Shown: piece by piece, positions 10,577 through 18,331 of the stretch
Layout of the letters: each line of letters opens with the position of its first letter
Position numbering within the stretch: position 1 is the first letter of the stretch
Assembly: GCA_015852425.1 (NCBI GenBank)
Contig: JAAAIG010000732.1
Span: 1-19,648 of the forward strand
Reading direction: 5' to 3'
Source of the DNA: Gryganskiella cystojenkinii
Lineage: Eukaryota; Mortierellomycota; Mortierellomycetes; Mortierellales; Mortierellaceae
Length of the DNA stretch: 19,648 nucleotides
Notes under the pieces: generated by a model
What the model saw: only the letters and a program-made list of their open reading frames with translations
Told to the model about the DNA's origin: nothing
Databases searched by the model: none
Position numbers and translations under genes: made by a program

Positions 10577-11665
10577 CTATGTTCTTTGTTCTGTTTCACG
10601 TGCACCATCACCATCTTCTACCTTCTCTAGTCCAGTTTGATCAGACTGTGGCGACAAATACCAACGACCACGGACAAACTTGATCACATAGACCAAGAAC
10701 AACAGCATCGGAACCTCGATCAACGGCCCAATCGTCGCTGCCAGGGCCTCCTTGGACTTGACACCATATGTACCCACAGCGACAGCGATCGCGAGTTCGA
10801 AATTGTTCGAGGCTGCGGTAAAGCATTGCGGGGCGGCAATCTCGTAGGGGACCTTTGTGGCCAGGCACCACACCAGAACACCGACAAACACAATGATAAA
10901 GTATAGGATCAATGGAACAGCGGTCCGAAGCACATTCCCAATGTCTTGGACAATCTCGTGCCCTTGAAGAGCAAACATGACGACAATGACATAGAGTAAT
11001 GCCAGCAGCGAGAGCTTTCCGACCGCGGGGACAAACGTCTTTTGGTACCATTCATAGCGGCGGAGGGTCCAACGGGTCAAGAACCCGGCCAGCAATGGAA
11101 TACCCATGTAGATCAAGACGCTCCGGATGATCACCCAGATGTTGATCTCGAATGTTGTCCCTTTGCCAACAATGACAACATAAAAGTACGCAAGCGGACC
11201 ATAGAGTACGATCTGGAGAACGGAGTTTATCGCGACGGTGACAGCACAAAACTCTTCGTTACCCCCCGCGAGCTGGTTCCAGATAAGGACCATGGCGATA
11301 CAGCGGGCCACACCAACAAGAATGACACCGCTTCGATAGTCTTGTAGATCCGGCAGGGTCATCCAGGCCAATGCGACCATTAGTAGCGGAGCCACGATCC
11401 AGTTGACGACTAAGGAGAAAACGATCTGGTTCTTCATATGTCTGCCCTTAAACAGTTCCTGAAGTTCCTCGTACTTGATACGACAAAAGACTGGGTACAT
11501 CATGATGAGAAGACCGATGGCAATGGGCAGCGATACATCTGCAATCTTGGCGGCATCCAGGACAGTCTCGACATTAGGTACATAGTAGCCGATCAGCACT
11601 CCGCCTACCATGCAAACGATAATCCACAGTGGCAACAGAGTATCGATAATCGACAGTCCCCACAT
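10577..11665 (-). CDS. ARR3: ACR3-family arsenite efflux transporter
   Basis: Exports arsenite, As(III), from the cell, probably at the plasma membrane (the vacuole is possible), using the proton or membrane potential. It belongs to the ACR3 branch of the BART superfamily. The frame is uninterrupted and strongly hydrophobic, consistent with the usual ten membrane segments. Family hallmarks are GVARCIAMVLIWNQLAGG with the essential TM4 cysteine, FTAASNNFELAIAVAVG, and GPLIEVP with the conserved glutamate. Counting from the upstream ATG at 11698, which gives 373 residues, these are C133 and E328. I prefer the ATG at 11665 (362 residues). The ATG at 11698 overlaps a GCTAAC branch-site-like sequence, and a good acceptor (CTATAG) ends two bases before the ATG at 11665, suggesting a leader intron. 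Both models keep the whole transporter. It lies 465 bp downstream of the arsenate reductase on the same strand and shares an upstream repeat with it. No coding introns, unlike most neighbours. Confidence 0.95.
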   Translation of the reverse strand: MWGLSIIDTLLPLWIIVCMVGGVLIGYYVPNVETVLDAAKIADVSLPIAIGLLIMMYPVFCRIKYEELQELFKGRHMKNQIVFSLVVNWIVAPLLMVALAWMTLPDLQDYRSGVILVGVARCIAMVLIWNQLAGGNEEFCAVTVAINSVLQIVLYGPLAYFYVVIVGKGTTFEINIWVIIRSVLIYMGIPLLAGFLTRWTLRRYEWYQKTFVPAVGKLSLLALLYVIVVMFALQGHEIVQDIGNVLRTAVPLILYFIIVFVGVLVWCLATKVPYEIAAPQCFTAASNNFELAIAVAVGTYGVKSKEALAATIGPLIEVPMLLFLVYVIKFVRGRWYLSPQSDQTGLEKVEDGDGARETEQRT

Positions 11666-11667
11666 GA

Positions 11668-11751
11668 CTATAGATGAAGATTTGAAACTGGTTAGCATGG
11701 ACGCTGTTGTATCAAAACATGTTTCACTCCAGGGAATGTCCTTGTCCGTAC
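11668..11751 (-). other. Candidate 5' leader intron of the ACR3 gene
   Basis: On the minus strand a GTACGG donor begins at 11751, a GCTAAC branch-like sequence follows near 11690-11696, and a CTATAG acceptor ends at 11668, two bases before the ATG at 11665. The 84-nt length sits at the lower edge of the window's other introns (85-157 nt for most). This is a prediction from splice signals only. Confidence 0.45.
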
Positions 11752-11960
11752 TTCAATTTTTTTGGAGGCAACACAGACAGATGGACAAAGACAGACGGAT
11801 GGACGGATTGGCCAGCCAGATGGATTGGAACAGGAGATGGAAAGAAGAAATGGAGGACAGAGTGAAGGACGAAAGGAAGGAGATGAAAAGCGAATATAAC
11901 GAGAAGAAACCGGATCCTAAGCACCAATCCGTAAACTTCTAAAAATTCCTGGGCGATACG

Positions 11961-11986
11961 AAAAAAAAAAAAAAAAAAAAAAAAAA
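11961..11986. repeat. A26 homopolymer
   Basis: Twenty-six consecutive A on the plus strand (T26 in the direction of the ars genes), overlapping the edge of the shared upstream element. It could exclude nucleosomes, as poly(dA:dT) tracts do in fungal promoters. It is not followed by a target-site duplication, so I do not read it as a retroposed cDNA tail. Confidence 0.85.
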
Positions 11987-12015
11987 CCCGGAGGGTAGTT
12001 GGACTGTGCGAGCAC
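11982..12015 (-). promoter_or_regulatory. Shared ars upstream element, copy 1 (ACR3 side)
   Basis: Matches 12823-12856 at 28 of 34 positions in the same orientation without gaps. Conserved blocks on the plus strand are AAAAACC, GGAGGGT, GGAC and GTGCGA(G/A)CAC. The last is an inverted repeat, GTG-N4-CAC, of the sort bound by a dimeric factor. It lies 284 bp upstream of the ATG at 11698, or 317 bp upstream of the ATG at 11665. Function as an arsenic-responsive site is inference. Confidence 0.55.
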
Positions 12016-12129
12016 ATTGTCAAAAACGAGTGGACCTCGTGGAAAGAAAATCGGAAAACGAAAAACCAGAAGGGTGTTTTCAATTTTTTTGAAATATTTT
12101 TTATAGTGTTTAAGTTGTTCCGAAAGCAC

Positions 12130-12525
12130 TCAGTAGTTGTTCTCGATGATAAAAGCCTTGATCCTGCTTTCAATCTCGTCCCTTATGACTCGGGCTTCCT
12201 CAAGGGGCTTGTTCTTGGGGTCAGTGATGCTCCAGTCAACAATCTTGACCCCTTGGACGTAAGGGCAGGTCTCACCACATCCCATCGTCACAATCGTGCT
12301 GACTGTGCTTGCCAGTTCTGGAGTCAACTTGATCGGCTTGATGTTGGATAGATCGATACCGACTTCTAGCATTATCTCTCGAACAACGCCATGCACTTCC
12401 GATGCTGGGTTGGTTCCTGCGGATATACCCTTGACGGCGTCTTGGGTTCTGTGTTTGTTGAAGAACGCGGCAGCCATTTGTGACCTCCCAGCGTTATGGA
12501 CGCACGCAAACATGATATCGGCCAT
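12130..12525 (-). CDS. arsC: Arsenate reductase, bacterial low-molecular-weight-phosphatase type (ArsC)
   Basis: Reduces arsenate, As(V), to arsenite, As(III), in the cytosol and so feeds the ACR3 exporter encoded just downstream. The 131-residue single-exon protein has the CX5R(S) nucleophile loop CVHNAGRS (C8, R14, S15). TMGCGETCP supplies two further cysteines (C83, C87), and DWSITDP (97-103) supplies the general-acid Asp region. The Cys loop and the tight GCG-x-TCP spacing resemble prokaryotic LMW-PTP-fold ArsC proteins, including the actinobacterial type, not the Cdc25/rhodanese-fold Acr2 of yeast. Length is normal for the family and the start lies directly before the first strand, so the protein looks complete. 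The cellular reductant is unknown: the actinobacterial relatives depend on mycothiol, which fungi are not known to make, so thioredoxin or glutaredoxin is the likely donor here. No introns interrupt the coding region. Horizontal origin is inferred. Confidence 0.95.
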   Translation of the reverse strand: MADIMFACVHNAGRSQMAAAFFNKHRTQDAVKGISAGTNPASEVHGVVREIMLEVGIDLSNIKPIKLTPELASTVSTIVTMGCGETCPYVQGVKIVDWSITDPKNKPLEEARVIRDEIESRIKAFIIENNY

Positions 12526-12527
12526 GG

Positions 12528-12623
12528 CTATCGGTGAAAAAATAACTCGGGTTAACTACATCGCTGTTAGGATCGAAATTAGAATATACATCGAATTAGA
12601 ATCATCAGGTAACAAAGCTTTAC
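12528..12623 (-). other. Candidate 5' leader intron of the arsC gene
   Basis: On the minus strand a GTAAAG donor begins at 12623 after a pyrimidine-rich leader ending CTCAAAAG. GTTAAC-like branch sequences lie near 12550, then a T run, then a GATAG acceptor ending at 12528, two bases before the ATG. The 96-nt length is typical for this window. Splice-signal prediction only. Confidence 0.45.
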
Positions 12624-12678
12624 CTTTTGAGAAAAGAAATAGGAAATAAGGGTGAGAAAACAAGTGGGTCGAAAGTTG

Positions 12679-12686
12679 TTTATATA
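12679..12686 (-). promoter_or_regulatory. TATA box candidate for arsC
   Basis: TATATAAA on the minus strand, about 55 bp upstream of the putative leader-intron donor and about 155 bp upstream of the ATG, followed by a CT-rich stretch suited to transcription initiation. Confidence 0.5.
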
Positions 12687-12822
12687 TGTCGAAGAATCTC
12701 TTGCATGAGGAGTCTTCGACTTGTCCAAAAGTTGAGTCAGCGCCGTCTGAGGTCCTGTTAGCCGTAGCAAAAAAATAGAGACGTCAAACAAAAACAAAAA
12801 AAGTGACAGAAATACAAAACTG

Positions 12823-12856
12823 AAAAACCTGGAGGGTTCTCGGACCGTGCGAACAC
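12823..12856 (-). promoter_or_regulatory. Shared ars upstream element, copy 2 (arsC side)
   Basis: Second copy of the 34-bp element (28/34 match to 11982-12015), 298 bp upstream of the arsC ATG and about 140 bp upstream of its TATA candidate, a normal position for a fungal upstream activating site. The GTG-N4-CAC inverted repeat is GTGCGAACAC here. Both copies are preceded on the plus strand by A-rich sequence. Confidence 0.55.
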
Positions 12857-13473
12857 GAACTGGAATGTTGCTCCTGCATCTCGTTCCCTGTTCGACAGGT
12901 AGACTTGTAACATAGATAGCGTCATCAACTATTGTAGCCCAGAAAGTATCGGCACTCTTTCCTTATTATTCGAATATGAGGAAAGAGTAAAGTAAAGAAA
13001 TGACTGCTTATTGCAAAAGCAAGAATACTCGCGTCCCAGCTGCGCCAACAAAAGTGAAAAAGGGACAGCGCGCCAAAAAAAGGTCATACTCTGCTCTTAT
13101 CGCAGGCTTGCTCATGTCACTGTTGACTCTTGTCTTTCACTCTCTCTTACCATTGGTATCCTTTCCCAGTGGAAGGTCAATTCGCCATGCTCGCTACACC
13201 GCTTCCATTTCATCCTTCCACAAGACCCGTCCAAATGTTTGTAGATAAGTAGTTTATTTTTGTAAGAGCGAATGGGTGATTTTGTTGTGGTTCTTGCTCG
13301 GCAAGTTATGCAGTGAAGAAAGGATTCCCGCCTATTGTTCTATTGTCGAATGTTTGATTGATTTCGAGTTTCCTGAAGCGACAGAGTTGGTAATATCTGC
13401 ACTTAGAAGATAGCGGTAGCACCACCAGTCTATTTTTGTCATGCAGAAGACAACGTTAGCATAGTGCAAAAAT

Positions 13474-14617
13474 TCAGACCACATTGAATTGCCATTGGTA
13501 ACATCCCATCCTCGAATTAAACCCGCCAGGCTATAGAGGCAACATTGTTCGTATTGTTCACTCTCGTCATCTCAGATCGACAGGCATGATCTTTTTTTTT
13601 ACTCTGTCGCAAACAAGCCAATCCTGTTTCCATAATTCGGATGAAGTAGCAGTCGTCGATTCTACGAGCAACAGCCATCACGGTCCAGGATATGGTGTAT
13701 ATCGTAGTTCGGGTGTTGTCCTTTGACCCATGTCGATATCAAGACCTTATCTTTACCTCAACTGCCTCAATCTCGGCTTCGGTCAATTGGGGATGACGGT
13801 AACGAGCAGGAAGTTCCGTGAAATCAAGGACGTGTCTGGAGGTACCAAGGGGTCCTTGTTGAGCGGGTTTTGATGATGATGAGGAAGATGTGGATGGTGA
13901 TGCCTTCACGGGAGCTCCGGCCTTGAGAGGGTAAGCGGCATCCTTGGGAGCGGCGGGATGACGGGTAGCCTCATGATGAGCTAATTTGAGCAATTCCGGA
14001 TAGAGCAAGATAAAAAAAAAAAATCGTCAGCAACAATCCAATTCGAACGCTTTCTATCTTGACGCCAACGATCCAATCAATTCAGAGTCCTGGCTAGTCA
14101 TCAAGTTCAGCGTTAATAGGCCTTGCAAAAAAAGTAACAAAATCGTCCATCCGCCATGGTTTCTCACGGTCGTTATCGAGAATTTCTGATGTTCCACGCG
14201 CTTGGTACTGAACAGGCTCTTGTTCATTTTGCAGAGGGTGCTGTTCGCCTCCATAGCAGTGTTATTCGTTGAGTGAAACTTGCCGAGCATAATGTTCTTC
14301 TGTCATTATTACAGACGTAAACCTATGCAGCTCTTGCTCCTTCTAGGTCTGAGACTCCCACGGGCATCAATTCCCGGTCCTTTGCCACATGCGCCATGCC
14401 CTGTCAATGATGACCGCGATCGCTGAGCACAGTCGAGAAAAAGCGCAATAGGTTCCCGTCCTGATTGTCCTGATTGTCCTGATTGACCTGAGTCATAGTG
14501 TCAAATCGTGAAACTACGCGAAAAAAAATCACCTTCGTTCAAGGCACTGCGAGGTCCCAAGAACTTGATCAAGGGCGTGCGGGCAATGGCGGCCAGACGG
14601 ACAGTAGAAGGGAGCAT
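13474..14617 (-). CDS. KGD4: 2-oxoglutarate dehydrogenase subunit 4 (Kgd4/MRPS36 family), mitochondrial, 3 exons
   Basis: Small adaptor that anchors the E3 component (lipoamide dehydrogenase) to the 2-oxoglutarate dehydrogenase core in the mitochondrial matrix. Exons on the minus strand are 14617-14533, 13980-13757 and 13530-13474, phase-consistent with GT-AG introns, giving 121 residues (yeast Kgd4 is of similar size). Exon 1 reads MLPSTVRLAAIARTPLIKFL, a basic presequence-like start followed by the family's PLIKF motif. Exon 2 has HPAAPK, a Ser-rich linker and the hallmark ELPARYRHPQLTEAEIEAVE. Exon 3 restores the C-terminal Gly-Gly (PGG) at the spacing seen in yeast (ELPARFR...SINSGG). Without exon 3 the frame would run into the intron and end in an unrelated VKIRS. 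The C-terminus extends about 15 residues beyond the Gly-Gly. Introns are 552 and 226 nt, longer than the neighbours'. Family assignment is firm; the exact last exon is slightly less so. Confidence 0.85.
14461..14487. repeat. Three tandem 9-bp units
   Basis: CTGATTGTC occurs twice, followed by the variant CTGATTGAC, inside the long first intron of KGD4 near its donor. Simple tandem duplication with no evident role. Confidence 0.8.
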
Positions 14618-14797
14618 GGCGAGAGGTATGGTTGTGATGTGTGGTGAGTGTTAAAAAAACGAAAAGAAAATGACTCAATGTTCAATGCGGACCCAAATCG
14701 ATTGGATGCGGAGAAACGGTGCGGAGATTAACCACTTACGGGTATCACGTCACTCTTTTTTTTGACATTTCGTTTATTACACCTGTTAAGCGATAGT

Positions 14798-16977
14798 TTA
14801 GATAAGACCCTGGCGCTTGAGATCCTCATACGTCTTCTTGTTGAACACATTGCCCTCGCTATCCTCGAATTCCTCGATCTGGTCCTTCTTGGACCCCTCG
14901 GGCTTGCCCTTGATCTTCTTCCAGACTGTATATTTGACAAGGAATTATAATTAGTTCTTTGTCAAAAAGGCGTTCTTGCAAATATAAAATTTCTCAAATC
15001 GCTCTCTCTTTCTCAAAAAAAATGCAATGAAGCAATAAGCAGAAAGTAAAGTAAACTTACGTGCAAGAGCGTCTTCGATACCGACAATCTCATGGAACTG
15101 TCTGGTGTTGGGGATACCGAGACATCTCATACCATGTGCATGTCGCCACTCTTGGAAATGTTTATCAAAGGCTTTCCGACCCTTGTAAACAAAGTTTCCA
15201 CAGATCTCGCAAGAGTATTCGACGCCCAATCCATGCAGCTTGTACAGCCAGTAAGGGATAGGCTTGCCATCCCAACCCAGTGGCAGCTTCAAGGGGTTAT
15301 AGACCTTGTCCTCATCCTCCGAATCTGACTCGTCCAGTTCAATTTGTTCCGTCTCCAGTTCGAGCTAATATTTTTGTAACGGGTATCACAGATAAATAAA
15401 AAAAAAATCATTAATATCTGTGGCGACAAAGTCTAATGTAACAACTTGATATCGAAGCTGCAAAGAAAGAGACAGAGAGAGACTTACATCACGCTCACGG
15501 CCGGTCAAAGTCTGACGACGCTCCACATTCTCCTTGGTATCGTCGATCTGCTGCTTCAAAATCTCGGCCAGCTTTTGAATCTCGACTTCAGTCCTCGCCA
15601 TGTTTTCCTCGGGCTTGGCTTTCTCGGCCAGGACCTTGGATTGTAACTCTGCAACGTTGACATTCTCGGCGCTCGTCCCGCTTGCTGCCAACGCCGCCGC
15701 CGCTTTGATATGCTTCTTACTCGTCAAATGAGCATTGTAGACCGTATCCTTGGCGTATTGTTTTTTACAGGCCATACAGAACAATCCTGTCGAGGGTGCG
15801 TTGGTCTCTTGTTCAGGGTTTTTGGGCCATCCTGGTAAAGTTCCTTCCTTCCATTTCGTCTCGAATTCCTGTTTAGCATCCTCTTTGATCTCTTCAATGT
15901 TGGACAGAGGTTTGACCCGCTTCAAAAAGCCCTCCAGGTAATTATATAATGAGTCCAGGTATCTATCGGAAATGCCATATATAAAAAAATCGTATTAGTG
16001 CCATGTACTCCATCCTGGCTACAAGCAGATCCTCATCTTCTAGGTCGTCCTTTCCTGAACTTACTTTTGATATTCAGCATCCTTGTCTTTCTTCTCGATC
16101 TCTTCAAACAACGTAAATTCAGACAGGTAACCGAGATAGTTGGTCCGCTTCAGACTCTTGAGATTCATGTACCGATCATGGACCTCATGCAGATCCAGGT
16201 AACGTCCACCGTGTTCCTCTCCCGAGAACATCTCGTCCAAGGCTTCGAGCTTAGCTTCTGTGGGACCTTGATCCATAAACTCGAGTTCCATGGGTTCGAC
16301 TGCATCGTTGGGGTATCGTCGATGATGATCCTTGACCTTCTTCAGTCGCTCGTAAAACTCGCCCTCGCCTGATCCCGAACCCGAGATCGCCTCCATTTCC
16401 TTCTTTCGGCTCCTGTAAAAAAATGATCAAAGGAGAGGGAAAAACCCCCAGTCAAATGTTAGAACAAACATTTCCTTCGATAGTCAGGGCATAAAATGTA
16501 AGGCAAGATTTCGCCACAGCCCCGTCTCCATGAACAATAGCTTACTGGTCCTTGTCTTCATAGAGCGCCTGAAGGTCTTTGCTCCTGGCGCTGATCCGGT
16601 CCAAGTATCCATTCACGGTGTGTTCCTGCAAAAGACGTTCTTTATGCTATCATGTTGACAAAAGTAAAGCGTATTATCTTGGGTTAGTTTTCCAGTTGTC
16701 ATTCATCCAGCTTTGACTCTGTTCATTGTTCGCATCCTATGGCGCATGCTTACAGTCTTGGGGTTGAGCATGAACTGGTCCACGATGGCCTGCTCCAGAC
16801 GATCAATCTCCTCGTGAAGACGGCGTTGGGTGTCTAAAAAGATTGTAACAAACAAGAAATGATTGAGAATGCATTAGAATGTCGATACCTTTGCAACAGC
16901 GCCTAATTGAATTCTTCTTTAAACGGCCTTGAGGTCCAGAGTACAATCCATGATTCCATACCAAGAACGCTATCCAT
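14798..16977 (-). CDS. PRP9: Splicing factor 3a subunit 3 (SF3A3/SAP61/Prp9), 7 exons
   Basis: Component of the SF3a complex of the U2 snRNP, needed for branch-site recognition and prespliceosome assembly in the nucleus. Minus-strand exons are 16977-16962, 16833-16754, 16625-16546, 16412-16065, 15962-15488, 15364-15061 and 14925-14798; all junctions are GT-AG and in phase, giving 476 residues. The N-terminus ([20 protein letters not shown]) matches the SF3a60 start. [17 protein letters not shown] and GRYLDLHEV follow. A C2H2 finger uses C237, C240, H253, H259. The C-terminal matrin-type finger uses C385, C388, H402, H408 within the strongly conserved block from [19 protein letters not shown] to [14 protein letters not shown]. 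The protein ends [21 protein letters not shown] as expected. It keeps the N-terminal finger of yeast Prp9 and has a short region where human SF3A3 carries a SAP-like insertion. The first coding exon is only 16 nt. The stop lies 180 bp upstream of the KGD4 start. Confidence 0.95.
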
Positions 16978-17901
16978 GATGACTTGAAAGGGGCTGAGTT
17001 GATCGTGTACGATCGTTCCATGTCTTGCCTTTTTATATGCCTGATAATAGCACATTGAACGCTGAAACTACGTCACCCGAAGTGAAATTTATTTGGCTTA
17101 GACCCTTAATCAACCAGATTGTTCAAGTTCTACATGTAGTCCAGAAAACTCACTGTACAGTACAATAAAAACAGGACGAAGGTCTTTTGTTTAAACGAGA
17201 CCTCATTTTTCTATGACTCTCCCTCTCATCCAGAAAACAATGTCGTAGAAGAAACTGTTTCTGGACCGTCGCAAGTTCCGTAGGGTGTACCCTTAATTGG
17301 GCGAATAAGAACGAGTGACTTGCACCCTTACCTGTCCTATTATTGTCATTATTGTTCCATCAGTATTGCAGCGCCATTACCAATAGCAACAGTTACGGCT
17401 TACCTCGAATATCCTCTCTTTGTGCCTGAACTGTACTTTGATATCTCTTCTTTCATTTTATTTTTATTTTCATTTTATTTTCAAAGGCGCGTCGAGCTCG
17501 CTTTCAAGAGTGTGTACACACACCCTACCTATCTCACTTCAATTGATTATTGTTCTTTCTTCGTTCACCTGGTGCAAACTGAAACTCCTGTATATATGTA
17601 AGAATGAATCGGCTCGTCGTTAAAGCTTGCAGCATTCGTTGTTTTCTTTCTAGACATGCTAGCTAATGGCCGTGTTCAAAGGCGAACAAGCGCGTCCCTT
17701 TTTGATTTTAATATTGAATTAGGACCGGAACTTTGAAATAAGAACAACGCCGTTTATCTTGCACGAGAACCACGAAACAGCAACCTTCTCCATTCATGGC
17801 GGGTGCATTGAATCCATGACGAAACGAAAAACACGTTAAAGTACGAGTCTGAAGGTCCTCAGCAAGATCAATTATAACCACAACAGCTGCAGCTGCAGCG
17901 G
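16978..17901. other. Intergenic region upstream of SF3A3
   Basis: Should contain the SF3A3 promoter (reading leftward) and the ancestral promoter of the small gene at the right. Two short palindromes are visible (CTACATGTAG near 17131 and ACTGTACAGT at 17151-17160), and an AT-rich stretch runs around 17450-17480. The open frames here are short and have no recognisable domain. CAGCTGCAGCTGCAG (17886-17900) immediately precedes the LTR target site. Confidence 0.4.
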
Positions 17902-17906
17902 TGCTG
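17902..17906. repeat. Target-site duplication, left copy (GGTGC)
   Basis: GGTGC directly precedes the TGTCA start of the LTR and is repeated exactly after its end at 18323-18327. Five-base duplications are the usual product of Ty3/gypsy and Ty1/copia integrases. Confidence 0.85.
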
Positions 17907-17988
17907 TCACGAACCGCGATGATTGTTCTAGGTCTCGATCACGAACGACGCTAGGTTGCCTGATCTTGCATGGCCTAGAACCAAAGTG

Positions 17989-17996
17989 TATAAAAG
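17989..17996 (+). promoter_or_regulatory. TATA box inside the solo LTR
   Basis: TATAAAAG, 82 bp from the LTR's left end, followed about 30-40 bp later by a pyrimidine-rich region suited to initiation. It points toward the small gene whose ATG is at 18332 and may now act as its promoter. Confidence 0.6.
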
Positions 17997-18030
17997 ACTG
18001 CTCTCGCTGACCCATTGCTCTCAAGTCGAC

Positions 18031-18103
18031 TCTCTGGATCTCAGCCCCTTCTTACACATCAGCCTCCTCTTTTTATCTCAGCCCCTTCTCTGGATCTCAG
18101 CCT
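18031..18103. repeat. Internal partial repeats in the solo LTR
   Basis: CTCTGGATCTCAGCC occurs at about 18032-18046 and again at about 18089-18103, with a shorter related copy (ATCTCAGCCCCTTCT) at 18075-18089 between them. They are tandem-like duplications within the CT-rich R-like part of the LTR. Confidence 0.7.
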
Positions 18104-18322
18104 CTCCCTTCTTAGGGTCCCACCTTCTCCCTCTTGCCTGGGATCTCACCTTGATGCTTGACCTCATATAAATACTAGATAGATCCTTATTACCCTTTCT
18201 CCTCAGTCTGCAATAACTTTCTCGCCTAGTCTAGTCCTCCTGCCTGCTCGCTCCTTGTTTACCTTAATCAATATATCTTCGTTTTACGCACTTTATCCAA
18301 ACCTGCCTGTCAGTCCTTGACA

Positions 18323-18327
18323 GGTGC
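18323..18327. repeat. Target-site duplication, right copy (GGTGC)
   Basis: Exact repeat of 17902-17906 immediately after the TGACA terminus of the LTR; it marks the right edge of the insertion, five bases from the ATG at 18332. Confidence 0.85.
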
Positions 18328-18331
18328 CGAC

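Larger units (their letters stand above)
11666..12129 (-). promoter_or_regulatory. Promoter and leader region of the ACR3 gene
   Basis: Lies between the stop of the arsenate reductase (12130) and the ACR3 start. It contains the candidate leader intron, a pyrimidine-rich minus-strand leader with repeated GATGGA/GACGGA-like words on the plus strand (about 11774-11830), an A26 run (plus strand, 11961-11986) and one copy of the repeat shared with the reductase gene (11982-12015). The A/T-rich GTTATATTCG near 11890 is a weak TATA candidate. No coding exon could be supported. Confidence 0.5.
12526..13473. other. Upstream region of arsC / downstream region of KGD4
   Basis: Holds the arsC leader, TATA candidate and shared element described separately, and the 3' UTR of the leftward KGD4 gene. 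A plus-strand frame at 13000-13248 (82 residues) has a Lys/Arg-rich start and one hydrophobic stretch (about residues 31-52). It has no recognised family, no good start context and no partner exon; I leave it as an unsupported possibility. Confidence 0.4.
17907..18322 (+). mobile_element. Solo LTR of an LTR retrotransposon (416 bp)
   Basis: Begins TGTCACGAACC and ends CCTTGACA: a perfect 5-bp terminal inverted repeat (TGTCA/TGACA) containing the canonical TG...CA. It is flanked by a 5-bp direct duplication, GGTGC. Internal order is that of an LTR in plus orientation: a TATAAAAG box at 17989-17996, a CT-rich R-like stretch with partial repeats of CTCTGGATCTCAGCC (about 18031-18103), then AT-rich sequence (CATATAAATA, about 18165) that could supply a polyadenylation signal, then U5. 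No internal gag/pol sequence, primer-binding site or second LTR adjoins it. An element flanked by matching TSDs on a single LTR indicates recombination between two LTRs. The opening sequence suggests the Ty3/gypsy group, less certain. Confidence 0.88.

Noticed and set aside
11961..11986. A26 run as a retroposed poly(A) tail
   Set aside because: No flanking target-site duplication and no adjacent intronless copy ending at the run; it is more likely a poly(dA:dT) promoter tract.
11724..12173. 149-residue minus-strand frame between arsC and ACR3
   Set aside because: It starts inside the arsC coding region in another frame, contains a phenylalanine run from the T26 tract and is low in complexity. 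It is leader and promoter sequence, not a gene.
13000..13248. 82-residue plus-strand frame with a basic N-terminus and one hydrophobic segment
   Set aside because: No recognised family (its layout only loosely recalls small tail-anchored ER proteins), no good start context, and it lies in the arsC upstream region. Not supported as a gene.
14054..14290. 78-residue minus-strand frame inside the first intron of KGD4
   Set aside because: It lies wholly in the intron, has no recognisable motif and is the length expected by chance.
18306..18324. CCTGTCA-GTCCT-TGACAGG hairpin, first read as a regulatory stem-loop or terminator
   Set aside because: It straddles the LTR end and two bases of the target-site duplication, so it is better explained by the TGACA terminus and sequence just inside it.
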